Source: Litoditis marina (lineage: Eukaryota > Nematoda > Chromadorea > Rhabditida > Rhabditidae). From it: a stretch of DNA of 64,000 nucleotides. Both the position numbers and the translations under genes were made by a program. The stretch spans positions 21,975,904 through 22,039,903 of the forward strand of contig OZ038436.1 of assembly GCA_964036275.1 (NCBI GenBank), written 5' to 3'. How positions within the stretch are numbered: the stretch's first letter is position 1; every line of letters begins with the position of its first letter. The notes beneath the pieces are model-generated. The model saw nothing but the letters and a program-made list of their open reading frames with translations. It ran no database searches and was not told the DNA's origin. Below, piece by piece: positions 34,850 to 47,342 of the stretch.

Positions 34850-35687
34850 TCAAAAGCGGATGTTTTCAAAACGCACCTTCTCCACTTTTCTTTTAACTTC
34901 TTCCATATCCTGTCGGAAACGTTCGATGGTATCGTAGACATACTCAGTTGTTCGGGTGTTGTTCAAATTATAATTTTCGGCTTCCCTGAACATAACGACA
35001 CTAAGTATAGACCGATAGTGCTTCTTCAGTGCAATATAAATAGTTTGCCGTTCTCGCAATCTGGTTTGTGATGTAATCCGTTAATCTGATAACAAATTCG
35101 AGTTGTTTTGAGAGGTTCTACGAGTTTCACCCTCGCCCGTACCTACCTCGTCAGATCGAACTCCATACTAAGTCGATGAAGATCATTCTGTAGAACTGTG
35201 ATCCGCGGTGGTAATAAGACCAAGTCTGAAACAGCAATGAGCAATTTGTGGTTTATAGCCCAATCGTTTATCGTTTCTACCGTGAAACTCATTCTAATTC
35301 CACCGACCTGCACGATTTCGGATGGTTTCTCATTTTTGACGTGATCATCTGCAGTTTGCGCTGATCTAGATAATTATTGATATAGATGAAAGTATTTTAA
35401 TTGATATGAAAAAACTTCTGTCCAATTTTTAAAACTTCTACTCGAAATTGTACAAACGAGAAGCTCGTGTTCATAAAGATCGAGCGAACCCACTTACTTA
35501 TTTACGTTATTCTTTCAAGTTGGAAAATATTCACCAACCTGCTACTGTCTCATTCAGTTCATCTAGTCTCTTGGTCAGCTTGTAAGAGATGATTGCAAGA
35601 TAGATCACACAAACAGAGAGGGAGCAGAGAAAGAGACAATAAAACACGGACACATTCCATTCGCATCGTGGAGAGTGACGACTGCTT
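34850..35687 (-). CDS. Unrecognised single-pass membrane protein (5' end unresolved)
   Basis: I do not recognise the family. Four coding exons read on the - strand: 35539-35687, 35304-35360, 35147-35225, 34850-35060 (stop at the low end), giving about 165 residues. Phases join only if the second donor is taken at 35303/35302 (gtcg|gtggaa). The first visible exon starts with an acceptor and has no in-frame ATG, so at least one upstream exon is missing from this model. It holds one strong hydrophobic segment (VFYCLFLCSLSVCVIYLAII) followed by a charged stretch (YKLTKRLDELNE). The last exon is basic and heptad-like (DTIERFRQDMEEVKRKVEKV), suggesting a coiled coil. It converges with the CRAL-TRIO gene. 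No function is assigned. Confidence 0.6.
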
Positions 35688-36489
35688 CTGAAATATTACA
35701 TGTTTAATTAGTTCGTAAAAATTTCATTCTAAGATCTAAATGTTAAGTAAACATCCACTTTTTCGGAAGAATGAATATTGTCACTTTTTGTGATTTTTTG
35801 TATCAAAATACAAAAGAAATCCGGAACGAAATTCATTCGGTTTATTAGTTTGTTTCCATTGGCTGTTTTCTCCCAAGATCACCCTCAATTGAACTGTTAT
35901 CAAGAAATCTTTGACAATTTCAGCCTTACAGTATTCTTCGATTTTCATTTGGACAAGGACTATACGCTGTATACCTTTGTAAATCACATGTACTCTCACA
36001 TAACAAAGGCATAACACAATCAAATTATGAATTGAGTTTCGTTCCGTGGACTAATTGCGATGCTTTTGTGTGCTGCCACAAATCGTTATGATTCTATTTG
36101 GTTAGGGGAGGAAATTGAATCAGAATAGCCGCCAGTTGCAAAATGATGAATAAAATGACAGAGAAATAAACTTTTAAAGTGAATAACGTTCAAACATTTC
36201 AATGTTTCTGTGATTCAAGTTCAACATAAAAACTATACTAAGACTGAGTAGGAATTGTAACGGATACCACTAATGCTACGTTCGAAGAGGAGGTAGAGGG
36301 GGATATTTTTATATTTCTCATGAATAAATAAAGTATTCAGTATTTAGGTATTGTGATTGATTTCGATATCTCACTTGTTGAACAGTCGACGACTTCTTTG
36401 GGGTCGGAGGTCCAGGTCCGGCACGTCGGAATCATCGGACGCCACGAGCAGACTGGACATCATTCACGGAGGGACATCTGGAGAGAAGG

Positions 36490-36490
36490 A

Positions 36491-36553
<63 letters not shown>

Positions 36554-36679
36554 AGGAAGGAGGGAGAGGGGAGGAGAGCAGGGGGGGGGGGGGGGGTGGA
36601 GAAAGAGATGAGAAGGAAAGAAAAGAGAGAGAGCCAGAGACGAGACGACACGAGAAGACAGAGAAGAAGAGAGAGAATA

Positions 36680-36722
<43 letters not shown>
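36490..36722 (+). repeat. GA microsatellite with G run
   Basis: Two long ga tracts (about 36495-36545 and 36680-36720) flank purine-rich DNA with a run of about 15 G at 36580-36595. Open frames through this region on both strands are artefacts. Confidence 0.97.
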
Positions 36723-36723
<1 letters not shown>

Positions 36724-38891
36724 TGAAGATAGAGAGATGCCATGGAAGGAAGTGCTATACAGATGAAGAGCAGTTCACATTTCATTCTGAGTGGGCCGTT
36801 GAGCTCAATATATCACGCGGCTCTTTATTGGAGAAAACATTGAGAACAATAAAACAAGTAGGAAAAAAGAGTGATTGGAGAGAAGGCGAATTGCTGAGTG
36901 TATTGAATGTAGAAGATTTATCACAAATTCACATACAAAGGAATCAAATGTTAATCCAAGATATGAATAACTTGGAACAATAGAAATGTTTCGAACACAA
37001 TACACTTATTCCTATAGTTGCTTTTCGTGGTTGAGTTTGTGTTCACCTATCTCAAAACGTGATTTTTTCCCGAGTCCCCAAAGATGTTATATTTAGAAAG
37101 AGACCACGCCCACATAGTGATGCTCAGAGAATTGCTTCAACCAAAGTTAACTAACCTAACTAATTTTAAAATAAAATATAACGTTGGGACCGGTGAGCAA
37201 ATTGACGAAAATAGGCTGAGAAGTAGCGAAAATTCCGATATAGATCGAAGGTATTATCATAGTTCTGATTCCAAGGACAATAATACTTGGAATTTGCGGA
37301 ATGAACAATGAAATTTATCCTATATTGACAATATTATGATATTGTTGGCCCGGACAACTGAGAAAAGAGGCAAAAGATTAAATTACGAGAGAAGCGTTTT
37401 CTCATAAATGAACATAGGCGTATATTGAGCAGACTGACCGTGAGAGCAAAACAACACGACTTTCGAGGGATTAGATTGAGAGCCAAAACAAAAGTATCAA
37501 CTTCAGTGAAGGTATACTTCTTGAGTATACTGGGACATGTTATGAAAAAGGAAATACATCTTTTCCGATTGCAGTACAGACGATCAAATAATGTTACCTC
37601 AATTTTCCACCGACTGACCTTTTGAAAATCCGTTTTTGACCCCCAAGATGTGCACAAACATGAATATCTATAAGATATCGATCGTTTCAAGTACTGTACT
37701 TGAAACAATATCCAAATACTACAGAATGACTTCATTTCACGTGAAGTTCGTAAACGCTGTGGGAAGAGTAATGAACTATTGGTCAACTGACATCCTGAAA
37801 AGCTCCCCATGACCTAAAGATGGAAGAGAAATGCTTCCATACCTTTGAGGTTTTCAGTTTATTCCTATTTCACATATTCCTATTTCACAGTAGACTATTA
37901 TAATGTGCTATTACTTGAAGGAATAAATATTACTCTTGGTGGCAGTCGCACACTGATACAAGTAGGAAGTAGGGATGGGTTCAAACTACATCTAGACAGC
38001 AAAAAATGGCATCTGGCTTTTTTCCATAAGGACCTAAACATGCCGTTCGGAATATTGCAGATATTTATATGTACTAATCCGGAAGCCCAACATGCTATAT
38101 TAGCAGCGATAAATTATGTTTTTTTACGTTCAACATACAACATTGCTTTCATGGAATGTTTGTTTTTTCGCTCGCGCAATCGGAAGAAGTGTATTATTTA
38201 GGCTCATAAAACTGAACAAGATTGAACATCACTTGTGACTTGCTTGTTTTCAGGGTTACCATAGATGAAGGTAAACCAGGTTTTTAAATTTCGATGTAAG
38301 TATTAGATCGTGCCATTAAATAGTTTGCTTTAAAAGTTACGCAAGATAAATCTGAAAACAAGAACTTTGAGGTAAGTCTCATCTGACGAATCAATTTATC
38401 CACCTCCGAACGTTCCATTTATATTGGCAATAAACCTAGCATGGGTCCTAGAAGTAAACTATCGGAGCGCTCTGCAATATGAGCAGTAGGACTAATTAAA
38501 ACTTGAAGAAAGACGCTGCTTCAATTAACTGAGGGCTGATTGTGAGACCTCTATCTAGAAGTCCAGAAAACAGACTCTTCAATCTGAATCCTGAAATTAT
38601 TTGAAAGGTGTCATATTCTCTTAGATGACTTCGTTGTAGAGTGTAAGATGTAACTGGCAATAACTTTTGGCAGCGAGTTTCCCGAAGTTGTTTTTCGATG
38701 TTTTAAGAGATTTCAAGTTATTCGTCGAATTGGTAACTTTCGAATTTGAGTTTAAGAGCGCAGCGAACACAAGTCTTTCCGAACAAAATGCTATTATTTT
38801 CAAAGTATCATAAAGCAATAACATAGAAAATGGTGAGAGAGAGCGAGAACTGGAAATGAGTAAAAACAATATTTAATGGATCATGAGGAGT

Positions 38892-39125
38892 TGGCAACAT
38901 GTCATGCAGTTTGCTAGCGACCAAACTGCATTTGCTGCTCGAGTCGGCAGCAAATTGCTGCCGACTGCAACAAATGTCGCGTGAGTTGGCAGCAAAAAGT
39001 ATGAACGCAGAGTTGGCAGCAGATTGTTGCTGCTTGCTGCCGGCAGCAAGTTTTGCAGTCGGCAGCACGATCGATAATCACACTTTGCATGTTGCTGCTG
39101 CCAGAGTTGGCAGCAAAAAGTATGA
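38892..39125. repeat. Cluster of ttggcagcaa words in both orientations
   Basis: The word gttggcagcaa or its complement occurs repeatedly, including the palindrome gtcggcagcaaattgctg near 38942-38964. The stretch gagttggcagcaaaaagtat occurs twice, near 38992 and 39104. It is more GC-rich than its surroundings. It could be a satellite fragment or a fold-back element. Confidence 0.8.
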
Positions 39126-40086
39126 ACCCTGCCTAACAGGGTGTCAGCTTATTCGGGGGTGCCAATAGAGCGGCTTTTTATATATAATTCATACTCGTTA
39201 GAAAGACTGCAGCATCATATTGGGCTTGTTATAATCTTGACAGCTTGCTGATTATATTGTAAACTGAAAGTAATACAGGCTTCAGTAGCGAATTTATTGA
39301 AAACTAAGTTTTGCAGGTATTATTCTGCAAGGCATTCTTCTACTTTCACATCCGAATTTCGGGGCCAGATAGGAAGATTGGTTGGAAAAAGAGAGGAGTG
39401 CATCTCGTCTCGTTCGGTGAGCATCTAGTGTTTGATGGATGAGGAACGCTATTATCCCCCTCAGGGGAAAACCCTTCTAAAACAGGGGCACAAACTTAGA
39501 AAAGGATAATTCAACCCATTACCAAACGTTCTAATTCCTTGCTGAAAATTACATATTGAACTTTGTATTTGCTCAAATGATTTTAGCAAACGAACTTTGG
39601 AAAGGGATGACAGCTTTAAACAAAAATTTCATTAAAATCACAAAGGTATCAAGGCATTTCAAAAAAATTACGTAAAAACGTTGTGCGAAACTAGTATATA
39701 CACACGCATTGCATTTGTAAACCAGTGTGTCCACTTCCTAAAGACCGTGTACATAATTGAGTATCTGTAATGAAATCTACCTGACAAGCTGAGCAAAACC
39801 GGATAAAAAGGCATGCATTGTAACCATTGTTCTGAATACAAATAACTGGTGATCTAAGGTACCTTATTCAAACAAGTAGAACTACCCAGTGTATGAAAAC
39901 TAGTTGATCAGTTACGAATCTTGCGAAAATCTACTAAATCATTGGATCCGGCAAGCATGCAATTGACCTTGCACAATGAAGAATTGAAGCGCCCTTGTCC
40001 AGCCTAAAATGAAGTGTTCGATTATTCATCATTAATAACTTTGAAATCGACGAGACAGTAGTCAAGTATCTGCAACGATCACTATG

Positions 40087-43000
40087 CTACTGAACACCAC
40101 GTAAGGTATTTATACTCAAGCAAAGAATAAAGAGAGATGACAAATATTTAACACAGGAAAAAAATAAAGAGAGAATAAAATTTTTTAACATAGGAAAAAA
40201 TAAAGAGAGAATACAAATACAACTCTTTAACATTCTGGCACCAACCTTTTTAAATCTTTTGAAATTGGCGCCACCCGAAGAGGGGGCTGTCTTATCGAAA
40301 CCACTCTGATCGGCAGAACAAGATGGAAGATGTTCTCGTGTCAAGTTGGCGAAAGAAATCATTCGATCCTGAAGAAACATAAAACATAGTCAAGCAATTG
40401 ACTACTAGTAAATAACTATTTCTTAATACAATTCTGGTCAAAAAGTTTGTCTTGGCCACAAAAATTCCGTTCACAGGTGTATCGAACAAAAAGGGAACTA
40501 AGTCGAACTTCAATTCATGATGTATACTTTAAAATTGATACACTTACCATATTTTTGATAACCTTGTCAATATCGACTTCCTTGACTTTTTTCTTCTGAA
40601 CTGGCAATAGGAGGGACATGGATTCTTCTTCGTCGTCCTCATATTTCTTACCACTAGAGACCATCGAGATGTGTACATTCTACAAACAAAGACATTTTTT
40701 GAAAGCGGAAATGTAAAACATCAATTTATTTCAATCTTGAAATAGAAGAACATTATAAACGTTTAACTAATACTGATCCTTTATAAGTGATGTTATTTAA
40801 ATTTTGGTGACAGCATTATGAATGAACACTACGTAATGGTAATTGAACTTCGTTTTGTTGACATACAGCTTGTAATTGTAAAAACCGAAATAAAATAATT
40901 TTGAGCACTCACCGTATTATTTACAGTTAGATCGTCCAGATCGTTTCTCATTGAGCTGGAAAAACTGTTCGTGGCAGCCACAACTTCTTTTCGGGTTTGC
41001 TGCATCTCCTATAAACCATGTATGAAATCAACAAATTATTACAACTGTTATTGAAGAACACGGCAACATAGATGCTCACACTATACGCAATAACAGGGAA
41101 AATTGCAGCCACAGCAAATAGAGTTTAGCTTGTCCATAGGTAGGATTGTCTTATGGTATGATGATTGAGCGACTACAGTGTTATGCTATATGTGATCTCG
41201 AGTAATTGTCTATAGATATCGATGACGTCATAGATATCGATTGAGCCACAAACTTTTCTAGGTCGGCCTCTTTTCTTCGGCGGAGGCACACTCGCACTTT
41301 CCAGCACATCATTGTCGATCAAGGCAATCACTGGTTTCTGAGATACAGCTGGTGAGGGAACTGAAACAGACGGGTATGGGGGTGACCATGGTTCAGTTGT
41401 AGTTTGCACTCTATACACGCTATAATTTATGACTTCCGACCAAAAAGGAACCAGATCAAACTACAAAAATAGAAAACATGCACCGTACTGGTTTGCTCAG
41501 GTAAAAAACTATATCTATACTAAACAACAATTCAGATCAACCATGAACCATTACCAGTCGTCCAGTCAAGAAATGTCTTGAGGCACAGAGAAAAGTACTG
41601 GTGTGAAAACTACTTAGGAGCTTTGATTTACACTACACAGAACTAGTACAGCTAGTGGGATAGGGGCATGCAAAGAGAAACAACCTATAGTTAAATGTTA
41701 AATATATTCAATTCAATCAAATAAAGTTTACCTCGTTCAGTTGACATTGGGCTTGCAACTCTCTTTGGTAACAACTCCTCCGTTGCAAACATCATTTCCT
41801 TCTTGACGACTGGCGGCTATAAAACAGTCATTGACGGCAGGTTTTCAGGACAGCTCCGTCCGTTTGATATTCAACAATCAACATTCAAATTTAGAAGATA
41901 ATCGTCCATGATGTGTGATCGAAAAATGATCATATGTGTGGAAAAACGTAATCAATTGACTGGTATACAAAATCAATCACATTGTCCTTCACTACACTGA
42001 TAACTCTTCTTACTACAACTAAAACTGAATACATTCTTGCAATGTCCATTAAATGACTATATAAGTGTGACATAGGCCATGCCCCCTTTTGTACGACGAG
42101 CAACATGTAGTGTTTAGGTTTTAGGTATATGTTTCACTTCGTCAAAATACTTCAATGATATGCTGTCTACCTCGTCTATCAACAAATGAGCTACTGAACT
42201 AGTAGTACAACCATCTATAAAGATTGAAGAATAGAACCCACCCCTTGCAGAATTGATCGCTTCTTCGGTCTTGTATTGGACGCACGTGTGGCTGTCGGAG
42301 CTTGAGGAATGACAGTATTTGTTCGCTGTGTGCTGAAAGACAGAAGCTACAATACAAAAACATAAACAACTACAATTCATCTTGTTCTACAATGGACAAT
42401 TTGCCCACCACAAATCGTTGTTACATGACTTCAACTAATAACTGAATAAAACTAACTAGAAAACGTCAATCGCACACAAACCCTATTGTCTATCTCACGT
42501 ACACAGTTCGGCCAAAACAATATCGATGATAGTGTAAGACAAACGGTACAACTAACCTGTTAGCCAGTGGGTCGAAATGCATTTGGGAGTGCACGTCACT
42601 CAAATTCAATTCATCCCCAATTTCTGAGGGCGGCTGAGAAGGAACAACACATTCTTGGGACGCAGTCGTCATGTTCGACAGGCTTCTGAATGCTACCGTT
42701 GAACAGGAAAAATTGAAATAGTATTACTAATAGCATACACCACCAAACCAAGGCCTCTTATGGGATAGAGGGTTCCGAACAAAATCATGTGAAGGGTAGA
42801 CAAAAAATTTCTATTATTTTTCTCTCTCAGCTGCGACCCACAGAAGCTGATCTCAATAAAGGTTCACATATAACAACAAAATGAGCAAATGCACCTTCTT
42901 GAACGCTGTGAGTCGCTGACCCACTCAGTGTCGATTCCTGTTTGGTTTCTGATATCGGACGATACGCTGACTGTGTCGGGGGCAAGGAGTTGTGGGGAAC

Positions 43001-44736
43001 GGGAACTCGACGAACTCGCCGCAGTTCCACGTTGATTTTTGAACAATACGCTGGTCTAGAAATATAAAACATGTGCCTCACAAAATATCCTTCTGCCATA
43101 CTCTGGCACATTTAGCTGAACAGCAAAACCATTCTATATATAATATAATTAAGACCGGGTTTCTTGTGTGTAAAACTTGGGATGATCCACGAGCGCCGCG
43201 GTCAATTCATGCAATATTTAAAGCCTTAGCAGAGAGAGGAATTCAACTATTCAACCAAGGAATTCATTCACCTAGCGGTATGATGAAAGACTCAACATAA
43301 TCTAATTGAGTGTAGCACATACTAAATTATGAAACTGTAATAATTACCTTCTTTACTCGTTTCGACGTAGGGGGCGCAGGATTGCAGGGCACTTTAAAGT
43401 CTTCGTCTGAAAAATATGATGGTAATGTTGATCCTGATAGCCTCACTTTCACTATAGATGAAACAAATATGTCTTTCGAGTTGAAAAAAACTGAGTGAGT
43501 GCAAGAGGCACAGAGTACAGACAACTGATATGAAAACCACGTAAAATCGCACCTTCAATTACTTCGATATCATCTTCCACTGCGCGAATAGATCTCGAAC
43601 TGGCAAGTCTGTCCGTCTGAGAATCCGCTATCATGGATACTGCTTCAACAGAAACTTGTTCTCGTTCCAAAAGTCTGGAAGAGATTGGCTTTAACAATAA
43701 TGGAGATGTTGATGTATTACCAAGAGGACTGTTATTTATGCAGATCCATGGTTCTGTGAGTAAGACATTCGGTTTCTTTCCTTCCATATCAAAAGTTTTG
43801 AAGAGGTTGACGAAATCATGACATGTGAGAAAAGAGAAAATAACCTGTACGCCGGGGTGTCTTCGGCTAGCACTTCGTTTTCATTATCTGGAGAGGATCG
43901 TGATTTCGAGAAGTAATCTTGCATCTGGAAAAAATAAACATGTGTTTAATAATAATGTACACTCCAATGTCAGAAACAAACGGAATGGAAGGGGCACGAT
44001 GAAAATGTGTAGTCGTCAATAAAAATACGTGGTATTCTACCAGCGTGAAAGACCGGTTATCAATTTCATTTTGCCAAAGGAGATGGGACATACTGGTGAG
44101 CATTGTACATATAACTTCTAATCTTTTCACAGAGAAACACACCTTTGTCTGACTGGATGAGTAGTTCTTCTGCACCTCATTTGTTGTTTTTGGCCTTTTC
44201 GCATCATTTGCGTGTTGCGGCAATAGAGGCCTCTTGGATCGAGCAGTCGGAACTGGTGGAACTTCATCAGCCTATAGCGACTCTAATAGACATAGATTTT
44301 CCCTAGTTTTTCGCAAAAAAAATAAGCTAGAACTTGTAACGACAATGCGAGATCATGGAAGCTGTGATTGGTTTAACTCACCGGCAAAGCCCAGTCAACC
44401 GTGAAGACCGTCTCCCCGACGGTAATTTTATCCAGATTGTTCAACTGTGTTGATGTTTTATTGATTGTCGATCCTTGAACACCAGTTCCGTACGTGCTCG
44501 AATCAGTCAATACTAGTTGGCGCTGAAAGAAAATTGCTAAACGTGAGATTAATTTACTTACGTCGTATAAAAAGAAAATCAGGAAAAAAGTAAAGACGAG
44601 GTCACCTCCGATTTCCATTCAATTGTTGCATGTACACGAGAAACACCGGTAGCATCTGCAGGCAGAGCCAATTTACATTGTTTAGAGTCACGTCCAATCA
44701 TCAACTTCGAACCAACTTTAGGAAGAGAAGCGGAGC
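40087..44736 (-). CDS. nbs-1: NBS1 (nibrin) ortholog, MRN complex DNA-damage sensor subunit
   Basis: NBS1 binds MRE11-RAD50 in the nucleus and links double-strand breaks to ATM signalling. Exons (- strand): 44606-44736, 44382-44522, 44143-44271, 43845-43924, 43553-43728, 43348-43406, 42895-43055, 42557-42685, 42242-42332, 41732-41816, 41254-41360, 40913-41008, 40548-40679, 40087-40368. All close in phase, giving about 598 residues; an upstream first exon is not resolved. Residues 1-90 are an FHA domain (KLMIGRD, SRVHATIEW, LTDSSTYGTGV, KITVGETVFTVDW), close to the NBS1 D.S.YGT box. The middle is Ser/Pro-rich with SQ or TQ sites and a PPPKKRGRPRK AT-hook-like motif. The C-terminus has SGGANFKRFKKV, the conserved MRE11-binding motif. 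No BRCT repeats are visible. After that motif comes a hydrophobic low-complexity tail to a stop at 40087, so the last donor may instead be at FKK|gttggt. Confidence 0.85.
40120..40225 (-). repeat. Tandem aaaataaagagagaa units
   Basis: About three imperfect units of roughly 45-50 bp carrying aaataaagagagaataaa (on the + strand) overlap the putative tail of the NBS1-like gene. This makes the tail sequence after NFKRFKKV suspect as real protein. Confidence 0.8.
41397..41466. repeat. Copy of the tgtttgtagtttgatc element in NBS1-like gene intron
   Basis: Left arm ttgtagtttg (41397-41406) and right arm agatcaaactacaa (41453-41466). It lies in the intron between the exons ending 41732 and starting 41360. 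Confidence 0.85.
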
Positions 44737-45954
44737 CTGAAGAGAGGAGTATTGAAAGCTAACAAGCCAGTTACATAATCCAATCCTTAACATGCAGAAC
44801 ACCACACTAATGTGAAGGATCTACTAACTGTTACCATTCACGTTGTTCGAATACAGTGGTTCGTGTGACTAATTTCTGCGACAAACGCGGTATTGAAGTA
44901 TCGTTAGCATTACCTTACCAGAAGCAGAGCGGCACTCAAAAGAGAGCTTATCGAGACTTGACGCAGCTTTACATAGTCTATCGTGCAACAATGGTGGTTA
45001 TTCAAATAAAATAACAACATATACCGTTAACATTAATTATAGAACTCTGCCCTGAGGAAAAGGAGAGCAAAATTCAAACCTGGGAACAAAGGACAAGGCA
45101 CGCCATAAAACAGCTGTCGTTTGTTGCGCTAGCTACAGCTCTTTAGGTTACCTGCTGCGCGTGAGCAAACATAACGCATAGAATCTGCGCCTCAGAGGTT
45201 TTTTTACACATGCGAGTAAATATCAACTTTGAATCAAGTTCTTGACTTAATTTTCGCACAATGACTTTTCCAAGAACATATTTCCAAATCGCATGACTAA
45301 ACACCACGGTTATTGAAAAATAAATAAACTCACCCTTATCAGAGATAATTATAACGCCCACCATTACAGCAGAATGGATTGGCTGACTTTCTAGGCGAAC
45401 AGAGAAAATGAGTATCAAGCAACCGCCATATAGAGACAGCGGTTTCCTGGAAAACGTATGCGTCTTGGGTCGAGCAGCAAACGAGGTATCCAGTAAACAA
45501 ATTGGACGCGGAGTTAACAAAATTCCCAAACGGCAAAAATACATAGTAAGTAGTCTATTCCAACGGCGATCGGTACAAGAGCAGAAACTAAGAGACAGCT
45601 AATCAACCAAAGGCTACCCCACAATGCGACAAAGCCTCGTAGAAGTAAACCTTCCTACGAGCGCAATCGTTGACGACACAAAATACTGCTCGATAAAATC
45701 TATTAAATACCAAGCATGAAGTACGACCCACCTCAACCTGTGGAAGTTGCCCACGCACACCAAAATATCACACGCAGTCAGTTGTGAAAAGTAAACATCG
45801 ATTCCAGGCAACCAATTTGATTAGTGCCAACCTCGGTCGAATCAACCAGATCGAAATAAATGAAGGTTCGACAAACGGTACAAAACAAATAAAGATAATG
45901 GAGGAACATTTCATTGACATGAACCCATAACAAAAACAATTAAGGGATGCCAAC
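44737..45954 (-). other. Spacer between L36A and NBS1-like genes; NBS1 first exon expected here
   Basis: The missing N-terminal exon of the NBS1-like gene should lie here, ending in phase 1. One candidate ends at 44919 with donor g|gtaagg and would encode ...LDKLSFECRSAS. It has no in-frame ATG before a stop, so I do not adopt it. Nothing else coding is recognised. Confidence 0.5.
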
Positions 45955-47306
45955 TTAGAACTGGATGACCTGTCCGCGAGCCTTCTTCTGTCCTCCCAAC
46001 TCGAAGTGCTTGCATCTGAAAACAATTAAGTGAACATTGGTAAGCAGGGAATATGTTTTAGAGGCATGAAACTGGAATGGTAATAACCACAACAGGGATT
46101 ATCTCTCAAATCTATATAATATAGCCTGCAGCGATTAGGTTGATCTACTTCAGTAGAGCACCTTGCCCAAAACTAGAGGCATGCGAACACAGTATGAGTA
46201 TAACGTGTGCAACAAACCTCTTGATGGAGAGCTGCTTCTTGTGTTTACAGTCAGTGCACTCCATTCTGAGTACGATCTTCTTGGTGGTCTTGGCCTTCTT
46301 TCTGAAGATAGGCTTGGTCTGACCTCCGAAACCGGCCTGCTTACGATCGTAACGTCTACGTCCTGAAAAGGGTAAAGTAGTTTCACTCCACATTGTCCAA
46401 CCTAAAAATTACCTGACAAAAATAGTATACGTATGCCATGAATCCAACAAGATTTAAGATCTGGCCGGGGATTTTACACACAGATTAATATAGCCAACAA
46501 AGGATTAGGTACATTCACGATCAACACGATGTCCTTGCCCAGACTAAGTGGCATTTATATCACACATTACCGCCTTGGTATCGAAACTAATATATCAACC
46601 AAAATAGATTCCTAAGTGAAAACTATCTCAGTAGTGGAAATTCACTAATTTGAATTGCAGCAAGACTGAACTGATTTAAGTACCGATAAGATACCTCTAA
46701 GGGTACTGGGAACTACACTGGACTATTGCCCGCGCCGAAGTGCATTGCCTAAAGCACACCACAATTGGATAATTGTAAAAAAAAAACTATTATCTGAGCT
46801 ATCTATAACTTCCAGAAACCAAATTAAACAAATAAGAGTACCTCTGTGAGAGATAGTACGCAAACTGACTACGTATAACGTCAGATGTCCCAAAACTATG
46901 TATAACAATTTTTTTCGACAGTACATGTGAGAGATAGGACGCAAACTAACTACGATAAACGTCAGATGTCACAAAACTGTTCATAACAATTTTTATCGAC
47001 TGAGAAAAATATGAAAATCCGGCTGAATAAAGAGTAGTGGCATATTTAGTTGTTGAAAGACGCCGTCAGTGTATAAAATCGTATTGAGAGACCCTCGCCA
47101 GTGATTAGTTTTCTTATTCATTTATGGTTTTTGCTCAGGCATAAGGGTTTAGAAAAAATCACTGTATAAGCTATGTCTAGGCCCTACCACTTAAGCAGAA
47201 AGGACGTTAATAACCAGCAATAGTCTAGTGGGAAACAGTCAATTGGTCAACATGGCACTAGAAACTAGCCAATGTCAGTAATAATTTGGCACATTTTACT
47301 GAATCG

Positions 47307-47342
<36 letters not shown>

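Larger units (their letters stand above)
35700..40086. other. Gene-poor stretch with simple repeats
   Basis: I find no gene I can name. GA tracts dominate 36490-36720. Short open frames at 36723-36983, 37084-37311 and 37845-38201 (+) have no recognisable motif and lack convincing splice sites joining them. A cluster of ttggcagcaa repeats lies at 38890-39125. The missing first exon of the 34850-35687 gene and any final exon of the NBS1-like gene could lie at the two edges. Confidence 0.55.

Noticed and set aside
36353..36785. Long open frames on both strands around 36.4-36.8 kb
   Set aside because: Generated by GA/CT simple repeats.
37425..37625. Possible reverse-transcriptase remnant (ILGHVMKKE)
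   Set aside because: The match is a few residues only, with no catalytic YXDD motif or neighbouring RT blocks.
45143..45544. 133-codon - strand open frame between L36A and NBS1-like genes
   Set aside because: No motif and no fit to the missing NBS1 first exon.
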